Shown: positions 43,864 through 53,873, numbered from the stretch's first letter. The stretch: 64,000 nucleotides of DNA from Bacillus thuringiensis (GCF_014932895.1 NZ_JACYOF010000007.1:1-64000), one strand, 5' to 3'. Notes: generated by a model not told the origin, from the letters alone. A program made the numbers and translations.

Positions 43864-44414
43864 ACCTAACACCTCTTATAATTTTTTCAACTCACTAATT
43901 ATATAAAAAATGTTAAATCTATATATACCCAGATTAATTATACAAAAAAACTTTATTCTTCTGCATAAAACAATTCTTACTACTTCGATTCCTTTATTTT
44001 CCAATTTTCGATAGTGCAGCCAAAAACCTTATGCTCCCAAATAAGAATTTTTAGTTTATCGCGTTAGCAATTAAAAAAAATAAATAAACAAGGAGAAAAT
44101 GTTCAGTCGAGATACAAGTAATTTTGGATTAGAAGTTGTATTGTATTTCTATTATTATATTTCAGTGTAACAATAAGCCGTGGTGAATATTCTGGTGAAA
44201 CTAAGAAGAGCTATCTCCAGCCAGGGGGAGGAACATATAAAAATAGAGTTGTAGAAGAAGAAAGATTGGACTCCTCGTAAGAGTAGGGATTTTCTTTTTC
44301 TTGCTACTGATAATGTGGCCTTATGTTAACTTTACATGAATAGGATATACATCCAAAATTATACAACATATCACTTTCTATAAATGGTACAATTAGGAAA
44401 AAGGGGAGGGAAGT
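43864..44414. other. Intergenic with a gene scrap
   Basis: About 44147-44280 contains a coding-like frame (TISRGEYSGETKKSYLQPGG ... RVVEEERLDSS) lacking a clear start, probably the remnant of a small gene. 44325-44343 repeats ATGTTAACTTTACATGAAT from 17140. No intact gene. Confidence 0.4.
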
Positions 44415-44516
44415 ATGAAAAATAAAATACCTCTAATAACATTCATTTTAGCTGCTTTATTGGTAGCTGGAGGTTTTGCATTCTTCTACTGGATCAAAAC
44501 ATTCCCATTCAACTAA
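44415..44516 (+). CDS. 33-aa membrane peptide
   Basis: ATG 44415 behind AGGGGAGGGAAG, a very strong site. The peptide starts MKNKIPLITFILAALL and has one membrane helix (residues 5-27) with a short aromatic tail. Function unknown. Confidence 0.6.
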   Translation: MKNKIPLITFILAALLVAGGFAFFYWIKTFPFN

Positions 44517-44611
44517 AGAGACCTAACTAACGATAACGATAATTATGTAATAGATAATGGCTTTATGTAAAAATTTCCCGATATTATAATATTATTATGT
44601 AAACTATAATA

Positions 44612-45346
44612 TAAGTAATTCTTTTTATTGGTTATATTTTGTTATTTCCTGTTGCAGAATCCTTATAATAAGGGTTCTTTTTTTGTATCAAAAGTTCACA
44701 AATAAAAAAAGATAAGATCGGCGAACACAATCTTATCTTTAGCACAAGGAGTAAACAAAAGGATAACCCTCATATTATTATTATAGTTTACTTTATGTCA
44801 ATTCTGAATATTCAAAACATAATTAACAAGTATATCAATATTGAGAAATTTATTACAAAATTAGCTATAAATGATTCAAAACCCCAAAGTAAACTTTTTA
44901 ACCATTAGTTTACTTTCAAATCACCGAAAACATTAATCTTAAAGTAATATCCTGATATTATCAAAATCAAAAAGAAAAATATACATTCAAAACACCATAA
45001 ATAAAGAGTCTGAATTTTTCATAAAAAAATGAGTATCTCAACTCTATTGAGATACTCATCCCTAAAAACATAAATTAACTATTAGTATTTAACTCCGTAC
45101 TGTATTTCTTTATAAAAAACGCCATTATTAACGTAATAATTCCTATACCTAAACCAAGTAATTGATCTAACGAAATTACATCACGAAAAACCCAATGTAT
45201 AATAAATCCCACACCAAATACTAATACAAGTAAAAAACCAAAATATTTTAATCCCCCATATACGTTTTCCATACTCACACCCCTTATAACTTCACAATAA
45301 GATTGTACCATATTATGGAACCTAAGTGAGGGTATCCACATCAGAT
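44612..45346. repeat. ~735-bp direct duplication, copy B
   Basis: Same orientation and order as 39799-40531, with small differences such as the base gains that break the 39989 frame. Ends CCACATCAGATAAC, then an IS231-type MITE relic. Confidence 0.75.
45075..45272 (-). CDS. 65-aa membrane protein, duplicate B
   Basis: ATG 45272 behind AAGGGGTG. Two helices as in the copy at 40257-40454, from which it differs by two residues. Differences that keep the frame support real coding. The two genes lie 4.8 kb apart within matching duplicated blocks. Confidence 0.65.
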   Translation of the reverse strand: MENVYGGLKYFGFLLVLVFGVGFIIHWVFRDVISLDQLLGLGIGIITLIMAFFIKKYSTELNTNS

Positions 45347-45460
45347 AACATAACTTCAATTATTAGTAGTATCCGAAACGATAAAAATGAACTTCATTGC
45401 TATAACAGATACCAAATTTTCATTTAGGGGTTACTTCAAAATCTTAGGTTGATAGCGATG
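45347..45460. mobile_element. IS231-end MITE relic
   Basis: The right end TTACTTCAAAATCTTAGGTTGATAGCGATG (written here in part: CTTAGGTTGATAGCGATG) matches the MITE family; the left end is not recognisable. Confidence 0.45.
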
Positions 45461-45495
45461 TGGTGCTCCCATAAAAGAAAATTAAGCTATAATCT

Positions 45496-45533
45496 AAAAA
45501 AGCGTAGAAATAGACCTGATTTCTACGCTTTTT
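45496..45533. terminator. Terminator of the two-HTH protein gene
   Basis: AAAAAGCGTAGAAAT / ATTTCTACGCTTTTT with a 7-base loop; symmetric, serving the minus-strand gene that ends at 45549. Confidence 0.75.
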
Positions 45534-45548
45534 CTTATTAATAAAAAT

Positions 45549-46550
45549 TTACTGTTGTTCTAAATTTCTTATATAAGATTTTACAGCTTGCAATAAGAAT
45601 TCTTCCTGTCCCATACCAGCATCCGCTGCCATTTGAACCACTTTTTGCTTAAATTCATGATCCGCATGAAAAGTTAATGGCTCTACATTACTTTTAAAGT
45701 AAATCCCTTCTACATGTGGAAGTATCGTACCGGATTTCATATGAGAATGTAAGTACTTAATTTCTTCTTGAAACTGCAATGGATCCACTTGTAATACGAA
45801 AGGTTTAATTTCTAATTTGATAGAATCTGATGTAATGTTCAATCGCATATTTGTGACACCAAGCTCTTTATAGAATAAGTTTATTAGATTGTAAGTGATG
45901 GAATTAAATAGTTGAGGTTTTTTAAATGAAAAAGATAAATATCCTCGTTTCGTAATTACAGCTTGCTTTTGGAAAGGTTCAAAGGAATAATTATGTTCCT
46001 TATAAGTGGATAGTGGGAAAATTTCTTCATCCTCTGTAAGAACCTTTCCATCTGTTCCATTGATCTCTATTACTCTAGCTGTTTTTCCGGTATGCAGATG
46101 TTTTAATAATTGATATAAACATATATCTTCATCTTGAATCTTAGTAATGAATGTTTTTCGCTCTTTTGTTTTAGTTTTCTCATAATCAAGCATAAAAATC
46201 TCTAGCTCTTCTTCATCGATAAGATATACTTGTTTTCCCCGTTTTTCTACCATTGTCGCAGGTAATTTTCCAGATTTGATGTATGTAAAGATAGTAGATG
46301 GTGCAACATTAAGAATTTCAGCTACTTCTTTCGTGCTAAGGCCTTTAACCTCATTTTTGTTTTTTAAACTTTCAATATCCTCTAAATAGAAAATCTTACT
46401 ACCGAATTGCTTCCAGTTATCTTTATATACACATTCTATTAATCCATCTTTTTCTTTCTTTAAAATTGTTTGCACAGTTACTCCTAATAAGTCGGCTGCC
46501 TCTTTTGTCGTTACAGTAGGTTTTGTAATGAACAACAAATCTTGTGTCAT
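45549..46550 (-). CDS. DNA-binding protein with two MerR/excisionase-type HTH domains
   Basis: 333 aa; ATG 46550 behind GGAGGTG. Two helix-turn-helix units: VTTKEAADLLGVTVQTILKKEKDGL (about residues 13-37) and GLSTKEVAEILNVAPSTIFTYIKSGKLPA (about 70-98), both of the helix_turn_helix_17/excisionase type. The rest (about 140-333) is unassigned, with a C-terminal helical piece GMGQEEFLLQAVKSYI. Proteins like this are common on Bacillus plasmids. Divergent from the tyrosine recombinase 400 bases away, so it may control it. Confidence 0.75.
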   Translation of the reverse strand: MTQDLLFITKPTVTTKEAADLLGVTVQTILKKEKDGLIECVYKDNWKQFGSKIFYLEDIESLKNKNEVKGLSTKEVAEILNVAPSTIFTYIKSGKLPATMVEKRGKQVYLIDEEELEIFMLDYEKTKTKERKTFITKIQDEDICLYQLLKHLHTGKTARVIEINGTDGKVLTEDEEIFPLSTYKEHNYSFEPFQKQAVITKRGYLSFSFKKPQLFNSITYNLINLFYKELGVTNMRLNITSDSIKLEIKPFVLQVDPLQFQEEIKYLHSHMKSGTILPHVEGIYFKSNVEPLTFHADHEFKQKVVQMAADAGMGQEEFLLQAVKSYIRNLEQQ

Positions 46551-46953
46551 GAAAGGACACCTCCATAACTATTGTTTGCTAATATTTTAGATATGTATAT
46601 ATCATATCAGAAACTGATTTATATTTAAAATAAGAAATCGATTTTATTAAACATCTTATACATATTTATAGCTTGAAAATCTTTGTAATTCATTTTATGT
46701 TTTAATAAATTTTTATAGTTGTTTTTATTGTAAAAGGACTATAAAAGTTAAGAGGTTAACTATTAAATATTATCTATTTACTAATAAATTATATAAAAAT
46801 ATAAGTATAAGTAAATAGAGAAGAATATAGGATTCTTACAGAAAAAACTTGGTTTATCATTTGTATAATTGATAGAAGTGAAATAAAATGATAAGTATAG
46901 TTAATAAAGGGAACCTTATTCGTAATCTTCAATAGTAGAGGTGAATTTGAAAT
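46551..46953. other. Divergent AT-rich promoter region
   Basis: Very AT-rich, between the HTH protein and the recombinase gene. TAAGTAAATAGAGAAGAAT at 46810 recurs as GGTAAATAGAGAAGAAT near 5664. No gene; probably carries promoters for both genes and possible recombinase-binding DNA. Confidence 0.4.
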
Positions 46954-48126
46954 ATGGATAATAAAAGTGGAAAAGAAAATTTACCTATTATAAATAATGA
47001 GAGGGAATATATAGATACATATTTAGAGAATATAAGAGGTATCGTTCCATTTCTGCATAACAATCATTATATAGATAAAGTGGAAGAGAAGATGGAGGTT
47101 GCAGAAAAAGAGGGAAAGAGTAAATATACGTATTTAAGTGATTTGGAAGTCATTTATCATTTCGTACATTTACAAAAAGATATGGATGAGAAGAAGAATA
47201 GAAAAGAAAATACGAAAAAGAGTTATGTATCTGAAATCTTGTCATTTTGTCAGTGCATGGTGCAGCATGCAGAAGAATTCGAATTGAATGGGGAAGAGGT
47301 ACAGCAAAATGAATCTTTACTCAAAACATTGCAACCTTGGCATATTCGTAAATACAATTCCTGGTTGAAGCAGGTAGAGAACGGTAGGAATGGTGAAACA
47401 TATGCAGTCGCAACACTTGCAAAGAAAACAGTGCTTATTCGTTCTTTTTTAAAACATCTTCATGTATTTGCTTATATCGAAAAACCTCTTCATGAAGAAC
47501 TGCAGCGCGCTAATGTAAATGAACAAGATCGGCCAAATCGTGATCTATCTTATGATGAAGTTATGAAAATCTTAGGATTTTATAAAGAAAGAGGGCATTT
47601 AGTAAACTATACAATTTTACTAGCTCTGGCAAGTACCGGTGCAAGAATTCAAGAATTGTGTACAACAAGGGTAAAAGATTTACATTATGATGGAAAGCAC
47701 TGGTTAAAAGTTAGAGGAAAAGGGGACAAAGTACGTGAACTTTTCGTTTCAGAACATTTATATCAATGTATTTGTGAAGTGAGAAGAAGAAGGGGTTTCC
47801 AAACGGTATTGGAAAAAGGAGATGAGAGTCCGTTATTTATAAACCAAAGGGGAAATGCTTATAACTCTAAAACACTATCTAATCAGGTAACAGATATGAT
47901 AAAAAAGACAAACTTAGAGTTTCTACAGTATCGTGAGAATCCAGTAACGGCACATACATTCCGTCATGCGTTTGCAATCATGGCAGTTGAACAAGGAAAT
48001 GCGGATTTATATCATTTAATGCAAACATTGGGGCATGAAAATATTCAAACGACAAAGATTTATTTAGAAAAGCACATGAAACGAGAAAATAATGTGGGTA
48101 CCTCATTTGCAGATTTGCTAGTGTGA
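46954..48126 (+). CDS. Tyrosine recombinase (phage-integrase family)
   Basis: 390 aa. The catalytic set is complete: Arg in ALASTGARIQELCTTRVKDL, Lys in VRGKGDKVRELF, His-x-x-Arg in AHTFRHAFAIMAV, His in TLGHENIQTTKIYLEK with the nucleophile Tyr. An N-terminal SAM-like core-binding domain covers roughly residues 20-190. ATG 46954 behind AGAGGTGAAT. Such enzymes integrate, excise or resolve mobile DNA; a homologous type is found on large B. cereus-group plasmids. No att core was identified. Confidence 0.9.
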   Translation: MDNKSGKENLPIINNEREYIDTYLENIRGIVPFLHNNHYIDKVEEKMEVAEKEGKSKYTYLSDLEVIYHFVHLQKDMDEKKNRKENTKKSYVSEILSFCQCMVQHAEEFELNGEEVQQNESLLKTLQPWHIRKYNSWLKQVENGRNGETYAVATLAKKTVLIRSFLKHLHVFAYIEKPLHEELQRANVNEQDRPNRDLSYDEVMKILGFYKERGHLVNYTILLALASTGARIQELCTTRVKDLHYDGKHWLKVRGKGDKVRELFVSEHLYQCICEVRRRRGFQTVLEKGDESPLFINQRGNAYNSKTLSNQVTDMIKKTNLEFLQYRENPVTAHTFRHAFAIMAVEQGNADLYHLMQTLGHENIQTTKIYLEKHMKRENNVGTSFADLLV

Positions 48127-48608
48127 ATTTAAAACATTCCAAACCTTATTTTATTGTGTATTTTTCACATAATTAAATAAGGTTTTCTTTATGCAAAAAA
48201 ATTAAATGGTGGGCTGTAAGGTAAGAAAATGAAATCAAAATTCCACCTTTAATTAAATGTAATTGAGTAGATAGGTTTAGAGACCGCTATTGAGGGGGCA
48301 TTTGGCTTAGAGAAATCCTCACATGAAGATAGTTCTGCAGGTGGAGAAATAATTATCAGATGAAAAGACCTGAAACTGACTTTCGTATAGCAATAATAAA
48401 GGTGTTTAATGTTTAATATCTAATATAGAAAACAATATCGTTACTACATTCAATATGTAGTAACGATATTTAAAAATTTTTAAAACAGGGTTAACTTCTT
48501 TGAAAAAATTACCTATCAAAAATGATTTTTAATTAAATTCGTAAGTTTATCCTTTACTGTATCTTGTAACTACATTTACCTTGCTGTAAAGAAACAAAAA
48601 ACATTTTG
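48127..48608. other. Intergenic with terminators and a scrap
   Basis: A terminator hairpin for the recombinase gene at 48141-48184 (AACCTTATTTTATT / TAAATAAGGTT). 48277-48362 has a coding-like scrap (ETAIEGAFGLEKSSHEDSSA then GGEIIIR). 48431-48472 is another palindrome (ATATCGTTACTACAT / ATGTAGTAACGATAT). No intact gene. Confidence 0.45.
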
Positions 48609-50396
48609 TTATTCAATAATTCCAATTTCTAGAGCCTTTTGAACAGCTTCTTCTTTGTTACTGACTCCTAGCTTTGTATAAGCTGTGGAAGCATAATTTC
48701 TGACCGTACCATTCGATAGATATAACCTTGATGCTATGGTAGTATATCGAAGTCCCTTTGCCACTAGCTGCAATATTTCTATCTCCCTAGCTGTTAGCTC
48801 ATAAGCGGTTGCTTTTGATTGTGGTGTCTCTTTTTGCTCATCAAACTTCTCAAATAATTTGTGAGACATTCCCTGATCAATCAGTGTCCCACCTTTGTGA
48901 ATAAGTCGGATCGTATTAGCTAGCTCCAATGTTTCAATAGATTTGAGTAAAAAACCATCCGCACCGTTGCGAAATGATTCCAACGCCTGTTCAGTATCCT
49001 GAAACGTTGTAAAAATCAATACGCGGATATGTGGCCATTGTTGCTTAATCTTTTTGGTTGCTTCGACTCCATCCATGTGCTGCATATCTAAATCCATAAG
49101 TATAACATGGGGTTGAAGGCGCCCACACAAATCGATGGCTTGATTGCCATCCTCAGCCAAACCGACTACATTTAAATCTTCATATCTATCGAGTAGTGTC
49201 CTCAAACTTTCCCGAACAAATGGCTGGTCGTCTACAATTAACAAACGAATAAGTCCATCTTTTATTTCAGTTTGTCGCGGTATGGTGCATGTAACAAGCA
49301 TTCCTTCCTCTGGCTTTGTATATACAGACAATTGACCTTGCAAGTTCATTGCTCGTTCTTTCATCGCATTCATACCGAAGCCTTCCTGCCATTCTACATT
49401 TCCTTTTCCATTATCTTGAACTTCTAACCTCGTATATTGTTGTTCAAACTGCAATGAAACTAGAATTTCAGTCCCCTGACCATGACGTACTGCATTCGTA
49501 AGGGACTCTTGTAAGCAACGAATGAATGCGATCTTCGCTTGCCGAGATAGTTGATATTCCTCTCCGAATGTCCTAAAACTTACATTTACCTGAGCGTGCT
49601 CCTGAAATTCGGCTCCAAGATTTTGTAGAGATTGAATTAAGGAGGGCGATTGACACGGAGAATCCATTTGATGTAGGTAACCCCTCACGTCCTCGATGCT
49701 TTTACGTCCCATTTCAAGCAGAGAATCTAGCCTCTGTATACCCATTTCAGTAGCAAGTTCGGTACGCAACGTTTCCATCCCCATAATAATAGAAGTATAA
49801 GCGTGACCAACTGTATCATGAAGCTCGCTCGACAGCCTGTTCCGTTCTTCTGCCAGTGTAATGCGTTCAATCTGAGACATATATTGCTCAAGTACTGCGT
49901 TTTGTTTACGAATCGCTTCATTTTGCTTATGATTGACGATTAATAAATGGAAAGCGAAGCCCATTACATAAGCAAGTCCATAGTAGGTAACCAAAATCCA
50001 ATAGCTATTACTTGGTGCAACCGCATAGAAAATTCCAGTTGTTATAAAAACTGTTGTTGGAGCTGTCCAATAATAGGACAAATGCTTACTATTCGCAGCA
50101 ATCAGAAAAACCGATATAAGAAATGTCTTGTTAGCTTCCGGAAATAAAGAGGTTAAATATATACACAGTCCACCATATAGCAGTATTTCTGTGAACAAGT
50201 AATATTTGTAATTGAACAGTAAGGCTACCCATGGAATAGAGAAGGCAACAACCTCCCAAAAAATAATAATCCAAAGTGGCAATGTCAAACCATCCTGAAA
50301 ATCTAATGTGATTACGACGATAGAGACACTAACAAGTATACGGACTCCTAACATAATCCAATCGTACCAAAACCAAGACTTAACCATATCTAACAA
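48609..50396 (-). CDS. Fused NarL-type histidine kinase and response regulator
   Basis: 595 aa from TTG 50396 behind AGGGGG. Five to six membrane helices (residues 12-155), a HisKA_3 dimerisation helix with phospho-accepting His193 (SSELHDTVGHA), an HATPase domain (N301 in QESLTNAVRHG, DNGKG at 328-332, GFGMNAMKERA), then a receiver domain (DD at 389-390, phospho-acceptor Asp435 in VILMDLDMQHMDG, Lys485) and a LuxR-type HTH (residues 533-580, LTAREIEILQLVAKG). A complete two-component pathway in one membrane-bound chain is unusual. The neighbour at 50511 is a detached sensor-domain protein. Confidence 0.85.
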   Translation of the reverse strand: MLDMVKSWFWYDWIMLGVRILVSVSIVVITLDFQDGLTLPLWIIIFWEVVAFSIPWVALLFNYKYYLFTEILLYGGLCIYLTSLFPEANKTFLISVFLIAANSKHLSYYWTAPTTVFITTGIFYAVAPSNSYWILVTYYGLAYVMGFAFHLLIVNHKQNEAIRKQNAVLEQYMSQIERITLAEERNRLSSELHDTVGHAYTSIIMGMETLRTELATEMGIQRLDSLLEMGRKSIEDVRGYLHQMDSPCQSPSLIQSLQNLGAEFQEHAQVNVSFRTFGEEYQLSRQAKIAFIRCLQESLTNAVRHGQGTEILVSLQFEQQYTRLEVQDNGKGNVEWQEGFGMNAMKERAMNLQGQLSVYTKPEEGMLVTCTIPRQTEIKDGLIRLLIVDDQPFVRESLRTLLDRYEDLNVVGLAEDGNQAIDLCGRLQPHVILMDLDMQHMDGVEATKKIKQQWPHIRVLIFTTFQDTEQALESFRNGADGFLLKSIETLELANTIRLIHKGGTLIDQGMSHKLFEKFDEQKETPQSKATAYELTAREIEILQLVAKGLRYTTIASRLYLSNGTVRNYASTAYTKLGVSNKEEAVQKALEIGIIE

Positions 50397-50510
50397 GTTA
50401 TTAACCCCCTAAGTAGCCTACCTTTTTACTTCCTATATTATGAATTAATCCTTCATACATTGTTATACTTTTTAATTTTACACTACAATTCTCTCACAGA
50501 AGGCAAACTT

Positions 50511-51089
50511 TTATCGATTTAGTTGCCGAATCATGCTACGTGTATAGCCCCCAATTTTCTTTGTCAAACCATCTACTATTCTAATACTTATGGCGGTAAA
50601 TACTATACCCATAAACATTACAAAGAGTGACTTGGCAAAAGTATCTATCTGTATGAATATAATATTCATTTCGATGTAGCGATACAGTAGTGGTGCCAAC
50701 AGCAACATAAGTGGCAGTAAATAAAAAATGATTGCACTAATGAGGCTGAAAATGCCAATCACTAATTTCTGCATTAACCAAAAGACAGCAGACCAAGTGC
50801 GACGATCTGTAAGCACTAATTTCACCTGAGTCCAGTTCGATGTATCTATTTTTATACTTCTATCATAAGAGTCTGTTGAAATATCTGTATAAATTTTCGT
50901 CTGTATGCGCTCGAATTGGATAAAAGGTGTAGTAGTCTGTAGTACGCGTATAACTAGTGGAATCCCAATTACCGTAAATGAAAGGGTGAAGCTGAATAGC
51001 AGAGCTATTAGATAAAAACAAAAATAAAACAATCCTGTAACGAAAGTTAGCAATAAAAAATAACCATTCTGGATGAATCTTGATTTCAT
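50511..51089 (-). CDS. Sensor-domain membrane protein (PF13796-like)
   Basis: 192 aa; ATG 51089 at a workable distance from AGGAG, while ATG 51098 is only two bases away from it. Four membrane helices in pairs (residues 12-45 and 105-135, then 155-175), with the SFTLSFTVIGIPLVIRVLQ pattern of the putative sensor domain found at the N-terminus of many actinobacterial kinases. Encoded immediately before the fused kinase on the same strand with a 114-base gap, so it may be its input module. Confidence 0.65.
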   Translation of the reverse strand: MKSRFIQNGYFLLLTFVTGLFYFCFYLIALLFSFTLSFTVIGIPLVIRVLQTTTPFIQFERIQTKIYTDISTDSYDRSIKIDTSNWTQVKLVLTDRRTWSAVFWLMQKLVIGIFSLISAIIFYLLPLMLLLAPLLYRYIEMNIIFIQIDTFAKSLFVMFMGIVFTAISIRIVDGLTKKIGGYTRSMIRQLNR

Positions 51090-51246
51090 AAAGTTCATCG
51101 CTCCTATCTATGTAATAACCGAATTGTACTGCTTTTTTTGTCATTTTCACTAGTGTAAAAGTGTCATATGACATTTCTAAATGATGCTAAAAAGGGGAGA
51201 GTAACCTACTTCTGGTTAAAAAAGATGCTTATATTAATCTCCATAA

Positions 51247-51283
51247 AACAATCCCGTTCTTACAGATGTAAGAAGGGATTGTT
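51247..51283 (-). terminator. Terminator after the esterase-like gene
   Basis: AACAATCCC-G-TTCTTAC / GTAAGAA-GGGATTGTT with loop AGAT. The minus-strand gene ends eight bases away. Confidence 0.65.
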
Positions 51284-51291
51284 TTGTACTT

Positions 51292-52629
51292 TTATTTAAT
51301 ATGAGATGGACTTGTTTTTCGAATATGAAAAATAATATCAAATTGCTCAAGCAATGACTTATCAAAGTATGCCGATTCGTTCGGGAAGAGTTGTGCCCCT
51401 ATACTTAGTAATGGTCTTTTTGCTGTAACCCATTTCTCTGCTTGTCCTTTAAGGTGACGGTTATCCAATAAAAACATGTTATATGGTACTTTTCCGAGGG
51501 TATAATTAAAACTTTTTACATTTTGTGGAATCGTGCGCGTTGTAATCTTACCTCCAGTGGAAGGATCAATTTCGCTGTATAAGGTGAAATTCCCCTCCGT
51601 AGTTGTACTACCAATTGTGACATAATTATTGTCTAAACGTTCCTTCAAAAACTGCCCCGCAGCATAAGGGTATGATTCCTCATCGATAATTCCTTTTGCT
51701 ATGTGAATATTGTGTGCCCATACCATCGTTTTACCACCAAATGTCTCTTGTGCCCACATTGCATGATCGGCCAAGTATTGCTCATGTAGCTTTTCAATAC
51801 TTGGATAGTCGTTAGGAATTAGCATTGTGGTAAATTTCTCTATTGCACTTGCCGTTGCTTTTGCCCAGATGTACTCGGGTGAAACTAATTCTGTTTTGGC
51901 TTGCTCATTCTCATCTTTTAGTAATTGGGATACTCTCTCAGCGTTTGCTTTGAACTTCTCTTTCATTTCAGGAGCAAGTTTCATATATTCCTGTAAACTT
52001 CCAGTAAAAGACGGCAATTCTTTATAATTTTCTTCTACTTCTGCCAGCAAATCTGGTCGATGCAGCCTTACATAATCAATTACTTTATTAAAGCAACCTT
52101 GGTCCAACTCCTTTAAGTCGAGCCCAATAAATTGGATCTTTTTTTTAGTGGATGGATCAGCATTATAATCTTTCATCCACTCAATCATGGCTATAATTTC
52201 ATCGGTAGGATATAACAGGTTTAAAAATTCTCTAGGGTTTCCTTTTCCTGTTTGGATATATTCATTTAGCTTTAAGCCGTTTCCCCAATCTTCTTCCATT
52301 GTGAAATTTGTAAAACCCATCTCAGTAACCAAATATTTTACAAGGCGAAACTTCATAGTGAAAATTTCAGAGCTTCCATGAGTATTCTCTCCTAAACCTA
52401 CATATTGTGCGCTCCCAATCATTTTCTTAAGTGGTTTTAAATCCTCAAATGATTTTGACGGCTCTATCGTTTTTAATGGGTAAGCCTGTGATTGTATTGA
52501 TTTAACTATATTTTTTTGGATTGATTGACCTGAATTTTCGACTGCTACTGTTTGAGCCTTTCCTACTTCTCCACATCCTGTGACTAATAAAGCTGTACTA
52601 ACCATTGCAATTATTCTTTTCTTATTCAT
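51292..52629 (-). CDS. Erythromycin-esterase-like lipoprotein
   Basis: 445 aa from ATG 52629 behind GAGGTGG. Signal peptide with lipobox VTGC (Cys 19). The EreA/EreB-like fold is recognised by GENTHGSSE at residues 80-88 (catalytic His region), NFTMEEDWGNG, IGLDLKELD and MVWAHNIHIAKG. True Ere enzymes open macrolide rings; B. cereus homologues (Bcr135/136 type) are known by structure, with no shown macrolide activity. Lipid-anchored outside the cell, which differs from classical cytoplasmic Ere. Substrate unknown. Confidence 0.8.
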   Translation of the reverse strand: MNKKRIIAMVSTALLVTGCGEVGKAQTVAVENSGQSIQKNIVKSIQSQAYPLKTIEPSKSFEDLKPLKKMIGSAQYVGLGENTHGSSEIFTMKFRLVKYLVTEMGFTNFTMEEDWGNGLKLNEYIQTGKGNPREFLNLLYPTDEIIAMIEWMKDYNADPSTKKKIQFIGLDLKELDQGCFNKVIDYVRLHRPDLLAEVEENYKELPSFTGSLQEYMKLAPEMKEKFKANAERVSQLLKDENEQAKTELVSPEYIWAKATASAIEKFTTMLIPNDYPSIEKLHEQYLADHAMWAQETFGGKTMVWAHNIHIAKGIIDEESYPYAAGQFLKERLDNNYVTIGSTTTEGNFTLYSEIDPSTGGKITTRTIPQNVKSFNYTLGKVPYNMFLLDNRHLKGQAEKWVTAKRPLLSIGAQLFPNESAYFDKSLLEQFDIIFHIRKTSPSHIK

Positions 52630-52988
52630 TTTTTCCACCTCAATTGAATTATTTTTAAAAGCAAGATTGATTCATGTACTTGCACGAATCAATTGCCTTA
52701 ATTCAATTGTTATCTATCTCATATCATATTTCCTAGTTACATATTGTCATAAGGTTAATTGACACAGGTCATAGACTAATCATTACACTTTTGTACTATC
52801 GGCTATGACAACTTATACATAATAATTACATTGATGAGTCGCAAGTAAGACTAGATTATAAATTTGGGAGGGATTTTAAAGATGAATTAATCTGTATGCC
52901 AAAATATTTTTATTCTAAGTTGTGTTTGTGGAAATGACAAGAAGTAAATTCGATAAACAAATGAATTAAAGGGGAAGGGCGGATTACA
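52630..52988. other. Divergent intergenic region
   Basis: Between the esterase-like gene and a CPBP gene. TATACATAATAATTACATTG-type promoter-like sequence near 52815, nothing else clear. Confidence 0.35.
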
Positions 52989-53873
52989 ATGATATTACAC
53001 GCAAAATCGTTTCACAATAAAGATAAAATCCAACGTGCTAAAATAGGACTTCAACTCTTTCTGAGTATCTTAATCATTACTTCTATTATCCTAAATGTAG
53101 TAGTAATAATTACTAAAAGTATGCCGCTTATTGTGGTATATATGTTTACCCCAGCATTTTCTTCTATTTTGACTCGCATAATACTGAAAGAAGGGTTTAA
53201 AGATGTATCTTTTAGTCTCGGTAACTTAAAGATATGGAAGGGGATTGGTTTTGCTCTGCTAATCCCTATGATTATTTGCGGAATTACTTATTCTATCGCC
53301 TGGTTGAGCGGAATTGCGGGGTTTCAGCACCCCGAAGTTGGTATGTTTATATTAGAACCAATCTACAATATACTTGGACTTCAGTATGTAACGGCACCAT
53401 TCAGTTTCATTTATCTAGTAGTATTGAGCAGCATTTTCGGAAGTTTGCTTTGCTTAATCCCAGTTTTGGGAGAAGAAATGGGTTGGCGAGGTTATATGCT
53501 CACAAGGCTAGTCGATGCAGAGTTTTCACGGCCCATCCTTATTAGTGGATTGATTTGGGCAACGTGGCATGTTCCAATTGTTATTGCTGGTCTATATGTA
53601 GAGGGACCATCTGTCGTTCTTTCAGTACTTGGCATCTATTTTTGTATTGTGCCATTCAGTTATATTACAGCTTATTTACGACTTATCACAGGTAGCATTT
53701 GGCCTTCGGTTATCATCCATGCTACTTGGAATGCCATTATTCAAGGACCTTTCGCACATGCAAGTACAGGATATCAAACTGAGATTTGGATTGGAGAATC
53801 TGGCTTGATAACCGCTATTATTATCTTAATTACTGCAATAATTATGTCTCGAATAGTAAATTTCACCAAATAG
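52989..53873 (+). CDS. CPBP-family intramembrane protease
   Basis: 294 aa from ATG 52989 behind GGGGAAGGGCGG, with eight membrane segments. Motifs: LGEEMGWRGYML (Glu-Glu, Arg), ISGLIWATWHVPIVIAG (His) and VIIHATWNAIIQG (His). This is the third CPBP gene in the window and differs from the other two in sequence. Single gene. Role unknown, possibly immunity or processing in the membrane. Confidence 0.8.
   Translation: MILHAKSFHNKDKIQRAKIGLQLFLSILIITSIILNVVVIITKSMPLIVVYMFTPAFSSILTRIILKEGFKDVSFSLGNLKIWKGIGFALLIPMIICGITYSIAWLSGIAGFQHPEVGMFILEPIYNILGLQYVTAPFSFIYLVVLSSIFGSLLCLIPVLGEEMGWRGYMLTRLVDAEFSRPILISGLIWATWHVPIVIAGLYVEGPSVVLSVLGIYFCIVPFSYITAYLRLITGSIWPSVIIHATWNAIIQGPFAHASTGYQTEIWIGESGLITAIIILITAIIMSRIVNFTK

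Noticed and set aside
50863-51174. 103-codon minus-strand frame
   Set aside because: Shadow of the sensor-domain gene in another frame; lower-quality composition and no site.
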